A DNA stretch of 64,000 bases from UMGS1889 sp900556055. Its GTDB lineage: Bacteria > Bacillota > Clostridia > Oscillospirales > Ruminococcaceae. The notes below the pieces were generated by a model. That model saw only the letters and a list, made by a program, of their open reading frames with translations. It made no database searches and was not told the origin of the DNA. The stretch is taken from positions 1 to 64,000 of the forward strand of contig CABQEV010000009.1 in NCBI GenBank assembly GCA_902463265.1, written 5' to 3'. The translations under genes were made by a program, and so were the position numbers. This document shows, piece after piece, positions 43,595 to 51,893 of the stretch (its first letter is position 1; the number at the start of each line of letters is the position of its first letter).

Positions 43595-44677
43595 ATGAAG
43601 CAGTATAATGTCGGTATTATCGGAGCAACGGGTATGGTGGGACAGCGTTTTTCCCTCCTTCTCGCAGAGCACCCCTGGTTCAACGTAAAAGTGCTTGCAG
43701 CATCACCCAGAAGCGCAGGCAAGCGCTATGAGGACGCAGTAGGCGCAAAGTGGGCTATGACACAGCCTATCCCCGAAAAGTTTAAGGACATGGTCGTTAT
43801 GGATGCAACCGCAGACATCGAAAAGATCGCATCTCAGGTCGATTTCGTTTTCTGCGCAGTAGATATGAAGAAGGACGAGATCAAGGCTCTTGAAGAGCGT
43901 TATGCAAAGGCTGAATGCCCTGTTGTTTCCAACAACTCCGCTCACAGAGCTACTCCCGATGTTCCGATGGTAGTTCCCGAGATCAACCCCGAGCACATTG
44001 AGATCATCAAGGCTCAGAGAGAAAGACTCGGCACAAAGCGCGGATTTATCGCAGTTAAGTCCAACTGCTCACTCCAGAGCTATGTTCCCGCTCTTAACGC
44101 TCTGAAGGACGCTTACGGCATCAAGCAGGCTATGGTCTGCACATATCAGGCTATCTCGGGCGCAGGCAAGACATTCGAGACAATGCCTGAAATAATCGAC
44201 AATGTTATCCCCTATATCGGCGGCGAGGAAGAGAAGTCCGAGCAGGAGCCTCTTAAGATCTGGGGTCACATCGAGGGCAATAAGATCGTCAATGCAGACG
44301 GTCCCAAGATCTCCTCACAGTGCCTGAGAGTTCCCGTTTCCGACGGTCATACAGCTGCTATCTTCGTTCAGTTTGACAAGAAGCCTTCCAAGGAAGAGAT
44401 AATCAGTGCTTGGAGAAATTACAGCGGCGTTCCTCAGGAGCTTGAACTTCCCTCCGCTCCCAAGCAGTTCCTCCACTATTTTGAAGAGGATAACCGTCCT
44501 CAGGCTAAGCTGGACAGAAACCTTGAAAACGGCATGGCTATCTCCATCGGCCGTCTGAGAGATGACATCATCTGGGACTACAAGTTCGTATGCCTCTCCC
44601 ACAACACACTGAGAGGTGCAGCAGGCGGTGCTGTCCTGATGGCTGAGCTTCTCGCTGCAAAGGGTTACTTTGACTGA
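43595..44677 (+). CDS. asd: Aspartate-semialdehyde dehydrogenase
   Basis: The 360-residue enzyme reduces aspartyl phosphate to the semialdehyde, feeding lysine and peptidoglycan precursors. MKQYNVGIIGATGMVGQRFSLLL carries the NADP fold. The catalytic Cys is in VKSNCSLQSYV, and the His in GHTAAIFVQF-type DGHTAAIF. It is the long archaeal/fungal-like class with GRLRDD. The start ATG 43595 fits the family N-terminus; an ATG 9 nt earlier sits too close to the AAAAGGAG site. Control is by the lysine riboswitch. Confidence 0.93.
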   Translation: MKQYNVGIIGATGMVGQRFSLLLAEHPWFNVKVLAASPRSAGKRYEDAVGAKWAMTQPIPEKFKDMVVMDATADIEKIASQVDFVFCAVDMKKDEIKALEERYAKAECPVVSNNSAHRATPDVPMVVPEINPEHIEIIKAQRERLGTKRGFIAVKSNCSLQSYVPALNALKDAYGIKQAMVCTYQAISGAGKTFETMPEIIDNVIPYIGGEEEKSEQEPLKIWGHIEGNKIVNADGPKISSQCLRVPVSDGHTAAIFVQFDKKPSKEEIISAWRNYSGVPQELELPSAPKQFLHYFEEDNRPQAKLDRNLENGMAISIGRLRDDIIWDYKFVCLSHNTLRGAAGGAVLMAELLAAKGYFD

Positions 44678-45135
44678 TGAGCATCACACTCAGAAAAGGT
44701 ACGGATAAGGATGCAGAGCTTATTATCTGCTATCTCAAAAAGCTTGCCGAATTTGAAAAAATGAGTGACAAATGCAATATCACTCCCGATGCGCTCATTA
44801 AGCTACTGAACGAGGAAAACGGTCTATGCACGCTTATCGCTGAGCAGGACGGCTCCCCCGTCGGAATGATGGCTTATTATTTCTACAAGATCGCAACATT
44901 TTCCGGTAAGCACGTTATGTATATCGAAGATATCTACATTGACGAAAATATGCGCGGAAACGGCATAGGAAGCATGTTTTTCGATACCGCAAAGCGTATA
45001 GCCGCCGAAAAGGACTGCGCACGCCTTGAATGGAAATGCCTTGACTGGAATCACCCGGCAAGATGCTTTTACAACAAGATCGGCGGAAGCTGCGCACCGG
45101 ACGGCTGGCTTACATACACAATTGATCTCAAATGA
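44677..45135 (+). CDS. GNAT family N-acetyltransferase
   Basis: A 152-residue GNAT has the acetyl-CoA loop IYIDENMRGNGIGSMFFDTAKRIA and the C-terminal RLEWKCLDWNHPARCFYNKIGG, as in diamine or small-molecule acetyltransferases. It overlaps asd by one base (TGATG) and lies before dapA, so it is made with the lysine pathway. A role in an acetylated lysine-pathway intermediate is possible but not shown; it resembles spermidine/diamine acetyltransferases. Confidence 0.85.
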   Translation: MSITLRKGTDKDAELIICYLKKLAEFEKMSDKCNITPDALIKLLNEENGLCTLIAEQDGSPVGMMAYYFYKIATFSGKHVMYIEDIYIDENMRGNGIGSMFFDTAKRIAAEKDCARLEWKCLDWNHPARCFYNKIGGSCAPDGWLTYTIDLK

Positions 45136-45166
45136 TAATATTATCTGATTGAAAGGATCGATTTTT

Positions 45167-46057
45167 ATGAAGAATACAATCTTTACAGGAGCAGGCGTTG
45201 CTATCGTCACTCCTATGAATGCTGACGGCTCCATCAACTATGAGCAGTTCGGCAAGAATATTGATTTCCAGATCGAAAACGGTACAGATGCTATCATCGT
45301 ATGCGGCACAACAGGCGAATCATCTACAATGACTGATGAAGAGCATATCGAGTGCATCCGCTACTGCGTAAAGAGAACTGCAAAGAGAGTTCCCGTTATC
45401 GCAGGCACAGGAAGCAATGATACTGCATATGCTGTTGCTCTTTCCAAGGAAGCTGAAGCTGCAGGCGTTGACGCTCTGCTCGTTGTAACTCCTTACTATA
45501 ACAAGGCTTCTCAAAGAGGTCTTGTCGCTCACTTCACTGCTATCGCTGACGCTGTAAATATTCCTATCATTCTTTACAATATCCCCGGAAGAACAGGCGT
45601 AAGCATGGCTGTTGACACTATCAAGACACTTTCCGAGCACAAGAACATCTGCGCTGTCAAGGAAGCTAGCGGAAACATCAGCTTTGCTGCTAAGCTTATC
45701 GCTGCATGCGGCGACAAGATCGACGTTTACAGCGGCAACGATGATATGATCGTTCCTCTTATGTCTCTTGGCGCAAAGGGCGTTATCTCCGTTCTTTCCA
45801 ACGTTATGCCGAAGGAAACTCACGATATGTGCCAATACTGCCTCGACAACAATTTTGCAGAGGCTCAGAAGCTGCAGATCGGTCTGCTTGAACTTATCAA
45901 CAACCTGTTTATAGATGTAAATCCTATCCCCGTAAAGGAAGCTATGAACCTTTGCGGAATGAACGCAGGCGTTCTCAGAATGCCTCTTATGGAAATGACT
46001 GATGCAAACAAGGAGACCCTCAAGGCTTCCCTCAAGAAAGTCGGTCTTGTTAAGTAA
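45167..46057 (+). CDS. dapA: 4-hydroxy-tetrahydrodipicolinate synthase
   Basis: The 296-residue enzyme condenses aspartate semialdehyde with pyruvate. The Schiff-base Lys is in AVKEASGN and the GTTGES motif occurs near residue 45. YYNKASQRGLVAHF and YNIPGRTGV are other conserved blocks. The start is ATG 45167 with AAAGGA before it; an ORF extension to 45149 lacks a site. It belongs to the lysine operon. Confidence 0.95.
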   Translation: MKNTIFTGAGVAIVTPMNADGSINYEQFGKNIDFQIENGTDAIIVCGTTGESSTMTDEEHIECIRYCVKRTAKRVPVIAGTGSNDTAYAVALSKEAEAAGVDALLVVTPYYNKASQRGLVAHFTAIADAVNIPIILYNIPGRTGVSMAVDTIKTLSEHKNICAVKEASGNISFAAKLIAACGDKIDVYSGNDDMIVPLMSLGAKGVISVLSNVMPKETHDMCQYCLDNNFAEAQKLQIGLLELINNLFIDVNPIPVKEAMNLCGMNAGVLRMPLMEMTDANKETLKASLKKVGLVK

Positions 46058-46075
46058 TTTACATCTGACATGATC

Positions 46076-46112
46076 CTGCCCTGCTTCGCAAAACGGAGCG
46101 GGGCATTTTAAA
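46076..46112 (+). terminator. Weak hairpin between dapA and dapB
   Basis: GCCCTGCTTCG and CGGAGCGGGGC form a GC-rich stem near 46078-46106, followed by ATTTTA. It could attenuate or process the transcript before dapB. Confidence 0.4.
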
Positions 46113-46130
46113 AAGAAAGGAACGTTAATT

Positions 46131-46889
46131 ATGGTTAATGTTGTTATCAGCGGCGCTCACGGAAAAATGGGCAAGGTTATATACTCCGTTATTTCGGGAC
46201 GCGATGACTGCAAGGTAATAGGCGGTATCGATCTTATTACTGAGCCTTATGCGGATTTCCCAATAGTAACAAAGGCTCAGGAGCTTTCCGCAAAGCCTGA
46301 TGTTATCATTGATTTTTCTCACCCGTCAACACTTGATTCCCTGCTTGAATACGGTCTTTCCACAGGCACTGCGATAGTTTTCGCAACTACCGGATATTCC
46401 GCAGAACAGATCGAAAAGATAAAAAAGGCCGCTGAACAGATCCCTGTTTTCTTTACATTCAATATGTCACTCGGAATAAATCTTCTCTGCAAGCTGGCTA
46501 AAACAGCAGCTTCCATACTCGGCGATCAGTTTGACATCGAGATAGTTGAAAAACATCACAATCAGAAGATCGACGCTCCCAGCGGAACTGCGATCATGCT
46601 TGCAAATGCTATCAACGACACTCTCGGAGATAAGTATCAGTATGTATATGACCGTCATTCGGTACGCAAAAAGAGAGAACACAATGAGATCGGTATGCAC
46701 TCCATCAGAGGCGGCACTATCGTCGGAGAGCATGACATTATTTTTGCGGGACGTGATGAGGTCATCACACTTTCCCATCAGGCTAATTCCAAGGAAGTAT
46801 TTGCTGTCGGCGCTGTAAATGCCGCTGTTTTCCTTGCTGACAAGCCCGCGGGACTTTATGATATGGCTCAGCTCGTTGATGAAATGTAA
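46131..46889 (+). CDS. dapB: 4-hydroxy-tetrahydrodipicolinate reductase
   Basis: The 252-residue enzyme reduces the DapA product with NAD(P)H. VVISGAHGKMGKVIY is the nucleotide loop. EIVEKHHNQKIDAPSGTAIMLA contains the catalytic His-His-Lys region, and SIRGGTIVGEH the substrate site. AAAGGAACG lies upstream of ATG 46131. It is the last gene of the operon. Confidence 0.95.
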   Translation: MVNVVISGAHGKMGKVIYSVISGRDDCKVIGGIDLITEPYADFPIVTKAQELSAKPDVIIDFSHPSTLDSLLEYGLSTGTAIVFATTGYSAEQIEKIKKAAEQIPVFFTFNMSLGINLLCKLAKTAASILGDQFDIEIVEKHHNQKIDAPSGTAIMLANAINDTLGDKYQYVYDRHSVRKKREHNEIGMHSIRGGTIVGEHDIIFAGRDEVITLSHQANSKEVFAVGAVNAAVFLADKPAGLYDMAQLVDEM

Positions 46890-47026
46890 CAGCGCGGGAC
46901 TCAAAGCATGAGTCAGGCGATATCCCCGTGAGCGCGGACTGCACACAGCTGCGTATCAAATAAAAAGCGGCTGCATATCACAAAAGATACGCATACCGCT
47001 CAGGTAAAATATCCAAAAATATGATA

Positions 47027-47062
47027 AAAACGGCACTTCGTAACGAAATGCCGTTTTTTTTA
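47027..47062. terminator. Bidirectional terminator between dapB and mscS
   Basis: AAAACGGCACTTCG at 47027-47040 pairs with its complement at 47044-47057 apart from one mismatch, with A and T tracts either side. Confidence 0.8.
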
Positions 47063-47911
47063 TTTAACGATGTTGACATCAAGCTTGTTGTACGGGATCG
47101 TGATATCGTTCTTGTCGAACTCTTCCTTGACCTGCTCCATCATGTCAAAGTAAACATCCCAGTAATTCTCGGTGTTCACCCAGACTTTTGCCGAGATCAC
47201 GATAGCACTTTCGCCGTGGCTCAGCATCCTCACTGAAGGTGCGGGGTCGGACAGTATCAGCCTGTTTTCGGCGATTACTTCGCTGATAACCTTCACTGCT
47301 TTGTGGAAATCACAGCTGTAATCAATGCTGAACTGCAGATCGACACGTCTGTGCGGCTCCTCGCTGTAATTTACGACAGTAGATGTAGACACGCTTCCGT
47401 TCGGGCAATGGATCACCTTGTTGTCGTTGGTTTTTATCTTTGTGCAGACGATGCCTATCTCTTCAACGATTCCTTCAACACCGCCGAATGATACATAATC
47501 GCCGATCTTGAACGGCTTTGTTGACATTATGAGAAATCCGCCTGCGATATTTCCGAGGCTGTCCTTAAGAGCAAGACCTATTGCAACGCCTGCTGTTGTG
47601 ATAACTGCGATTATCGATGTCATAGGCACACCGAGGACAGAAAGGACGGTCACAACTGTTATGCACTTCATTGAAATATTTATCAGCGAACGCAGAAATT
47701 TGAAGATGGTTTTGTCGATCTTTCCTGACTTTCCTCCCCTGTCAACGATCTTTAAGACAACTTTCATCACTATCTCACAGACGATGAATATTATCAGTGC
47801 AAAAATCAGAGTCGGAAGAAAGTTCAGTATATTGTCCCATATTTTGGACAGAAATGATACTCCTTGAGTTATATCCTCCTGTATGGTTTCAATTGCATCT
47901 GCATTTTCCAT
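47060..47911 (-). CDS. MscS-family small-conductance mechanosensitive channel
   Basis: The 283-residue protein has three N-terminal membrane segments and a Gly/Ala-rich pore helix (SIIAVITTAGVAIGLALKDSLGNIAGGFLIM), then the beta domain with FKIGDYVSFGGVEGIVEEIG. It protects cells from osmotic downshock. The start is ATG 47911, with AAAGGACG 10 nt before it; the longer ORF to 47971 lacks a site. Confidence 0.92.
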   Translation of the reverse strand: MENADAIETIQEDITQGVSFLSKIWDNILNFLPTLIFALIIFIVCEIVMKVVLKIVDRGGKSGKIDKTIFKFLRSLINISMKCITVVTVLSVLGVPMTSIIAVITTAGVAIGLALKDSLGNIAGGFLIMSTKPFKIGDYVSFGGVEGIVEEIGIVCTKIKTNDNKVIHCPNGSVSTSTVVNYSEEPHRRVDLQFSIDYSCDFHKAVKVISEVIAENRLILSDPAPSVRMLSHGESAIVISAKVWVNTENYWDVYFDMMEQVKEEFDKNDITIPYNKLDVNIVK

Positions 47912-48002
47912 TTTTATAAACGTCCTTTCATTTAAAGAATAAATTTTATAATACAACAAAAAGCGGGACATTTAAAGCGCAGGGCGTAAACCTTTTGTAA
48001 AA

Positions 48003-48041
48003 AAGCAGGACCTTACAAATCAGACTGTAAGATCCTGTTTA
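48003..48041 (-). terminator. Terminator overlapping the 48020 gene end
   Basis: CAGGACCTTACA near 48013 pairs with TGTAAGATCCTG near 48028-48039. It overlaps the last five codons of the gene. An AAAAAA tract at 47999-48004 gives the U tail. Confidence 0.7.
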
Positions 48042-48520
48042 TCTTCAATATAGTCAAGAAATCCTTCGATTGCTTCCATAAACCTTTTTTTATTGGATAT
48101 TTTATCTATCCTCGGGATATGCAGCAGTATGACCGACACATCCGGACACTCGTCACGCACACATTTGAGTGCTGCGGAATACAGCAGATTTCCCCACGAT
48201 TTTCCCGCATTTGACGAGAGATATGAGCCAAAGCCCATTGATCGAAAAAAAAGCACTGCGTCCGAACAGCAGAAATCGGTAGTGATAAGCCCTTCATCGC
48301 TCATTGCCGCGATCTCTGCGGTTATTTTGTCACTTAGACCGTATTTTTCGCAAAATATGACCACTTTGCTGTACTTACCCGACCTTATCTCGTCAGTCAG
48401 TACAGCAGGCGCAGCTGCCCTGTCGGTATCAAGCACAAGCTTTGCGCAGTCATGCTTTATCGTATTGAGCGTTTTGTGCGATGAACTTTTTATCCCCTTT
48501 ATCCCTACTGTCAGTATCAT
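48020..48520 (-). CDS. Pyroglutamyl-peptidase-like protein lacking the catalytic Cys
   Basis: This 166-residue protein has the fold marks of pyrrolidone-carboxylate peptidase: an opening MILTVGIKGIKSSSHKT, a SSNAGKSWGNLLYSA block where the enzyme has SNxAGxxxCN, and VILLHIPRI near the C-terminal His. The catalytic Cys position is Gly. It is therefore probably inactive or has another role. It lies 20 nt after the choice-of-anchor-A gene, co-directional. GGAGG precedes the ATG. Confidence 0.6.
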   Translation of the reverse strand: MILTVGIKGIKSSSHKTLNTIKHDCAKLVLDTDRAAAPAVLTDEIRSGKYSKVVIFCEKYGLSDKITAEIAAMSDEGLITTDFCCSDAVLFFRSMGFGSYLSSNAGKSWGNLLYSAALKCVRDECPDVSVILLHIPRIDKISNKKRFMEAIEGFLDYIEDKQDLTV

Positions 48521-48540
48521 TTCCGCCTCCGAAAGCTGCG

Positions 48541-49899
48541 TCAGAACGAAAACTTCTTCTTTGAGTATCCGTTCTCTGCGACCGTAACAACACCCGCTGC
48601 GGAAAGCGCAGCCATCAGAGCGGCAAACATTCCGTCGTAATCCTTCGGATCTGCTGCCTCCTCAGTCTGAACAGGCTCTGGTTCCTGCTGAGGCTCAGCT
48701 TCTTCGGGGGACTCAATGCCAAGAAACGCATTTACCCTGTCAAGCCACGGATCGGGATCCTTCCGGGCTTTTCTGCCCTTTATGCTGTGCTCGGTAACTA
48801 TCGTTTCGATTTTTCTGGATGCATCAAGAGAGAAAAGAGTTGTACCTATCTTAAGATCGCCTGTCAGAGAATGAGCGATCACCTGTCCCTCCTGATGATG
48901 GTTTGCTGTTGCTTTGATGTTTGAATTAGGTGCAAGAATAGTAGCCTTGACTCCGTTTGTTGTGACATTTGACGAATCGAGGATATTTATTATGATATTT
49001 CCCGCAAGCTCCTTGTTGCTCATGTCGATCTGCTTGCCTGCATATCTTATGAACGACGGAGACAGATCAAGATCCTCACTACCCGCAATATTCAGAATAA
49101 CAGCGGAATTCTTAGGAACAGTGAACACAAGACCCGAATACCGGAGATACTCATTTATCTCACTCGCTGTAATCGTAAACACATTCAGGTCGGGATCATC
49201 GCCCTTGAATTCAATGCTCCATCCGTTGTTTATGTAGTCCGATGACACAGGATATCCGTTTTCATCCATAGGTCCAAGCTCAGCAAGAAGCGTTGCCGAT
49301 GCTCTCAGATACAGAAATTCATCCTCAAAATCAATGAAGTCACTTACGTTGCTGTAAATATTGTTCTCGTCCGCTTTGCCTGAAAATGAATGTCCGCCGC
49401 CGATAACATAGAGTCTTGAAGGACTGCTGAGATCAAGACCGATAGCATTTCCTGCGATAATTCCCGAAAGAGTTCCTGTTCCGTCAGCGGTCATGCCCGC
49501 ATTATAGTCGCTGCCGATAGTCCTGTTGATGAAGCTTCCGCCGACTGCTATGCGTCCGCCGCAGAGAGAACCTGCGGGTTCAAAATTATCCTCTACAAAA
49601 ACGCTGAAATTCGCAGCCATACCGAATATCTGCGAATATCTCGAGCCGACCAGGCGGAATATCTCTTCCTGAAGGCGTTTTTTATATTCTTCAAACTCAG
49701 CTGAATCGACTGAATTCTCATTTTCCTTTTTTTCCGAAAGTTTTGCTGAATAAGTACTTCCTGCGGCATTCATAATATCAGTTATCCCCATATCTCCTGT
49801 GTAAGCTGCCTGTGCGCTTGTTGTAAGCATAGTTACAGAAAAAGCAAACGCACTTACCGACCGCATGATCCTGCGTTTCAAATCACGATTACTATCCAA
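48541..49899 (-). CDS. Choice-of-anchor-A domain secreted protein
   Basis: The 452-residue protein has a signal peptide (MRSVSAFAFSVTMLTTSAQA). The middle is a choice-of-anchor-A (CAA) adhesin-like domain with FSVFVEDNFEPAGSLCGGRIAVGGSF and NIKATANHHQEGQVIAHSLTGD. The C-terminus has a Pro/Glu linker, then FAALMAALSAAGVVTVAENGYSKKK, a hydrophobic segment and positive tail without an LPxTG motif. It probably stays membrane-anchored. A TTG at 49899 has GGAGGGG about 6 nt upstream, so I use it; an ATG 33 nt later is an alternative. Confidence 0.8.
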   Translation of the reverse strand: MDSNRDLKRRIMRSVSAFAFSVTMLTTSAQAAYTGDMGITDIMNAAGSTYSAKLSEKKENENSVDSAEFEEYKKRLQEEIFRLVGSRYSQIFGMAANFSVFVEDNFEPAGSLCGGRIAVGGSFINRTIGSDYNAGMTADGTGTLSGIIAGNAIGLDLSSPSRLYVIGGGHSFSGKADENNIYSNVSDFIDFEDEFLYLRASATLLAELGPMDENGYPVSSDYINNGWSIEFKGDDPDLNVFTITASEINEYLRYSGLVFTVPKNSAVILNIAGSEDLDLSPSFIRYAGKQIDMSNKELAGNIIINILDSSNVTTNGVKATILAPNSNIKATANHHQEGQVIAHSLTGDLKIGTTLFSLDASRKIETIVTEHSIKGRKARKDPDPWLDRVNAFLGIESPEEAEPQQEPEPVQTEEAADPKDYDGMFAALMAALSAAGVVTVAENGYSKKKFSF

Positions 49900-50264
49900 G
49901 AAAAACCCCTCCGTTCATTGAAAATGCTTCTGCCGCTGCGCCGATGTTGTGCATAATCACCAATAGATTCAGAATGTTCATTGCTATGAAAAAAATAAAT
50001 AAAGTTTTGTGTATATTGTTAAATCATATAAGAATTCAAAAGATTTCGCACCTTTTTATTGTTTATAATTATACAACAGTCATATGAGTTTGTCTAGTAT
50101 TTTTTGGCAATTTAACTTGAAGTACATAATCTTTGGGCAAAGCAACACTTCGGTTGAAACATATTAGGCATTATGCACAATGCAATTTCTGCAACATTTT
50201 ATTTCATATGTTTTTGTGCAAAAATAAAGCCGATGCACAGTGCATCGGCATATAAAAATTCTGA
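49900..50264. other. Gene-free stretch with the CAA promoter and coiled-coil terminator
   Basis: The minus strand has TAGACA (50091-50096) and TATAAT (50068-50073) with a 17-nt spacer, driving the CAA gene. GCCGATGCAC and GTGCATCGGC form a perfect stem at 50229-50249 after the coiled-coil gene. Nothing else is evident. Confidence 0.7.
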
Positions 50265-50717
50265 TTATTTGTTGATCTGCTTCACAGCCTGACGTGTTTT
50301 TCTGAGGTCCGCAAGATTGGAAGCAAGCACCTGTTCTGCCTGATTGAGAACATTTTCGATATACTCGTTGGTAGCGTTTCTGATCTCCTTGGACTTATCC
50401 TGAGCCTGTGTGATTATCTCAACAGCACGCTGCTTCGCCTGGATAGTGATCTCATTGTTGGATGTTATCTGCTTTGCACGCTCCTCCGCCTGACGGATAA
50501 TTCGCTCCTCCTCATTCTTTGCCTGCTCCATGATAGACTTTCTGTCCTTAACAATAAGCTGAGCCTGCTTTATCTCCTGAGGGAGATTTACTCTGATATC
50601 GTTTATGCAGTCTCTGACAGCTTCCAGCTCAACAACGACCTTTTTCGTGGAAAAAGGAACAGTCGCAGCCCTGTCAAGCAGTTCGTCAAGGTAATTCAGG
50701 TTATCATCTATGTTCAT
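50265..50717 (-). CDS. Coiled-coil protein of the coaD cluster
   Basis: A 150-residue soluble protein is almost all charged helix with heptad repeats (QAKNEEERIIRQAEERAKQITSNNEITIQAKQRAVEIITQAQDKSKEI). It resembles the F0F1 b-subunit-like or DivIVA-like proteins that sit next to coaD in Clostridia. No membrane segment or catalytic motif is seen. AAAGGAAG precedes the ATG. A structural or division role is possible. Confidence 0.75.
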   Translation of the reverse strand: MNIDDNLNYLDELLDRAATVPFSTKKVVVELEAVRDCINDIRVNLPQEIKQAQLIVKDRKSIMEQAKNEEERIIRQAEERAKQITSNNEITIQAKQRAVEIITQAQDKSKEIRNATNEYIENVLNQAEQVLASNLADLRKTRQAVKQINK

Positions 50718-50736
50718 ATATAAAACTTCCTTTCGT

Positions 50737-51222
50737 TCACTTCTTGTTTGTAAGCCGTTCTGTGATAGTGCCGAGAATGCTTTCGGGGACAAAATGGCTG
50801 ATATCTCCGCCGAAGCATGCGATCTCCTTGACAACGCTTGAGCTCAGATACATATTCTGAGTGGAAGTTGTCAGAAAGACCGTTTCCGCACCGTCATAAA
50901 GATTTTTATTTGCAAGTGCCATCTGAAATTCATATTCAAAATCCGAAACGGCACGCAGACCTCTTACGATCGCGACCGCACCGACTATTTTTACATAATC
51001 GACAAGAAGTCCGTCATTTATATCAACGCGGACATTCTCAAAATCCTTCGTTATCTCAAGGAGCATATTAACACGCTCAGTCGTCGAGAAGCTCGGATGC
51101 TTTCCTGCATTTACCGAAACAAGAACGATAACCGTATCAAAAAGCTGTGCAGCTCTTGCGATAATATCCTTGTGTCCGTTAGTAACTGGATCGAAGCTGC
51201 CGGGATATACAGCAAGTCTCAT
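50737..51222 (-). CDS. coaD: Phosphopantetheine adenylyltransferase
   Basis: The 161-residue enzyme makes dephospho-CoA from 4'-phosphopantetheine and ATP. YPGSFDPVTNGHKDI has the HxGH-type TNGH motif, and IVRGLRAVSDFEYEFQMA the substrate site. VSSSVVKEIACFGGDISHFVP is the C-terminal ATP site. It overlaps rsmD by four bases (ATGA) as in many Firmicutes. Confidence 0.95.
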   Translation of the reverse strand: MRLAVYPGSFDPVTNGHKDIIARAAQLFDTVIVLVSVNAGKHPSFSTTERVNMLLEITKDFENVRVDINDGLLVDYVKIVGAVAIVRGLRAVSDFEYEFQMALANKNLYDGAETVFLTTSTQNMYLSSSVVKEIACFGGDISHFVPESILGTITERLTNKK

Positions 51223-51773
51223 TTCTCCGCCTCCCCGCCATCAGCCATGTAAAGAGTGACCTCGACCTTTCCGTATTTGTAAAGCTTTGCCTTGGTAAGT
51301 CTGCCTATTTTTTCGGGAAGGACGAGCTTTTCCTCATGCTCGCAAAGAACCTTTCCTCCGTCCTCGATCCTGCTTTCAAGGCCTTCAAGCGCAGGAACGA
51401 TCAGGTTTTTCCCATACGGCGGATCGAGCAGAGCGACAGAAAATCTGCCTGAAGCTCTTTTCGCAAAATCAACGCTGTCGCTGTTGAATACGGACGCTTT
51501 ATCGGAAAATCCCGTACTTTTCAGATTATCGGAAACTATATCAAGAGATTTTTTGCTTTTGTCAACAAATGTGCAGTGCTCCGCACCTCTGCTGAGTGCT
51601 TCTATCCCAAGCTGACCGGAGCCTGCAAAAAGATCAAGCGCCTTTGCGCCGGGAATATCGAACTGTATTACAGAAAACATGGCTTCCTTTACCTTGTCGG
51701 TAGTCGGACGAACATCCATGCCTTCGAGAGTTTTCAATTTTCTGCCTCTTGCAGAACCTGTTATAACTCGCAT
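51219..51773 (-). CDS. rsmD: 16S rRNA (guanine(966)-N(2))-methyltransferase
   Basis: The 184-residue SAM-dependent enzyme methylates G966. RVITGSARGRKL, RPTTDKVKEAMFSVIQ, DLFAGSGQLGIEALSRGA and LDPPYG (catalytic DPPY) are family hallmarks. It overlaps coaD and precedes it in a conserved pair. No clear ribosome site is seen before ATG 51773. Confidence 0.95.
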   Translation of the reverse strand: MRVITGSARGRKLKTLEGMDVRPTTDKVKEAMFSVIQFDIPGAKALDLFAGSGQLGIEALSRGAEHCTFVDKSKKSLDIVSDNLKSTGFSDKASVFNSDSVDFAKRASGRFSVALLDPPYGKNLIVPALEGLESRIEDGGKVLCEHEEKLVLPEKIGRLTKAKLYKYGKVEVTLYMADGGEAEK

Positions 51774-51893
51774 TATTGTTTTTCAACCGCCATTCGGATT
51801 ATTTTTATCGGGTATACATTTTATATTATAACTCAATCACGCGGTTTTGTCTATACCTTCATTAAAATTTAAATGTAAATATTATTATAAAAT

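Noticed and set aside
46890..47026. Inverted repeats after dapB as an extra RNA
   Set aside because: GACTC/GAGTC and CGGCTG stems are short and there is no promoter; likely 3' UTR.
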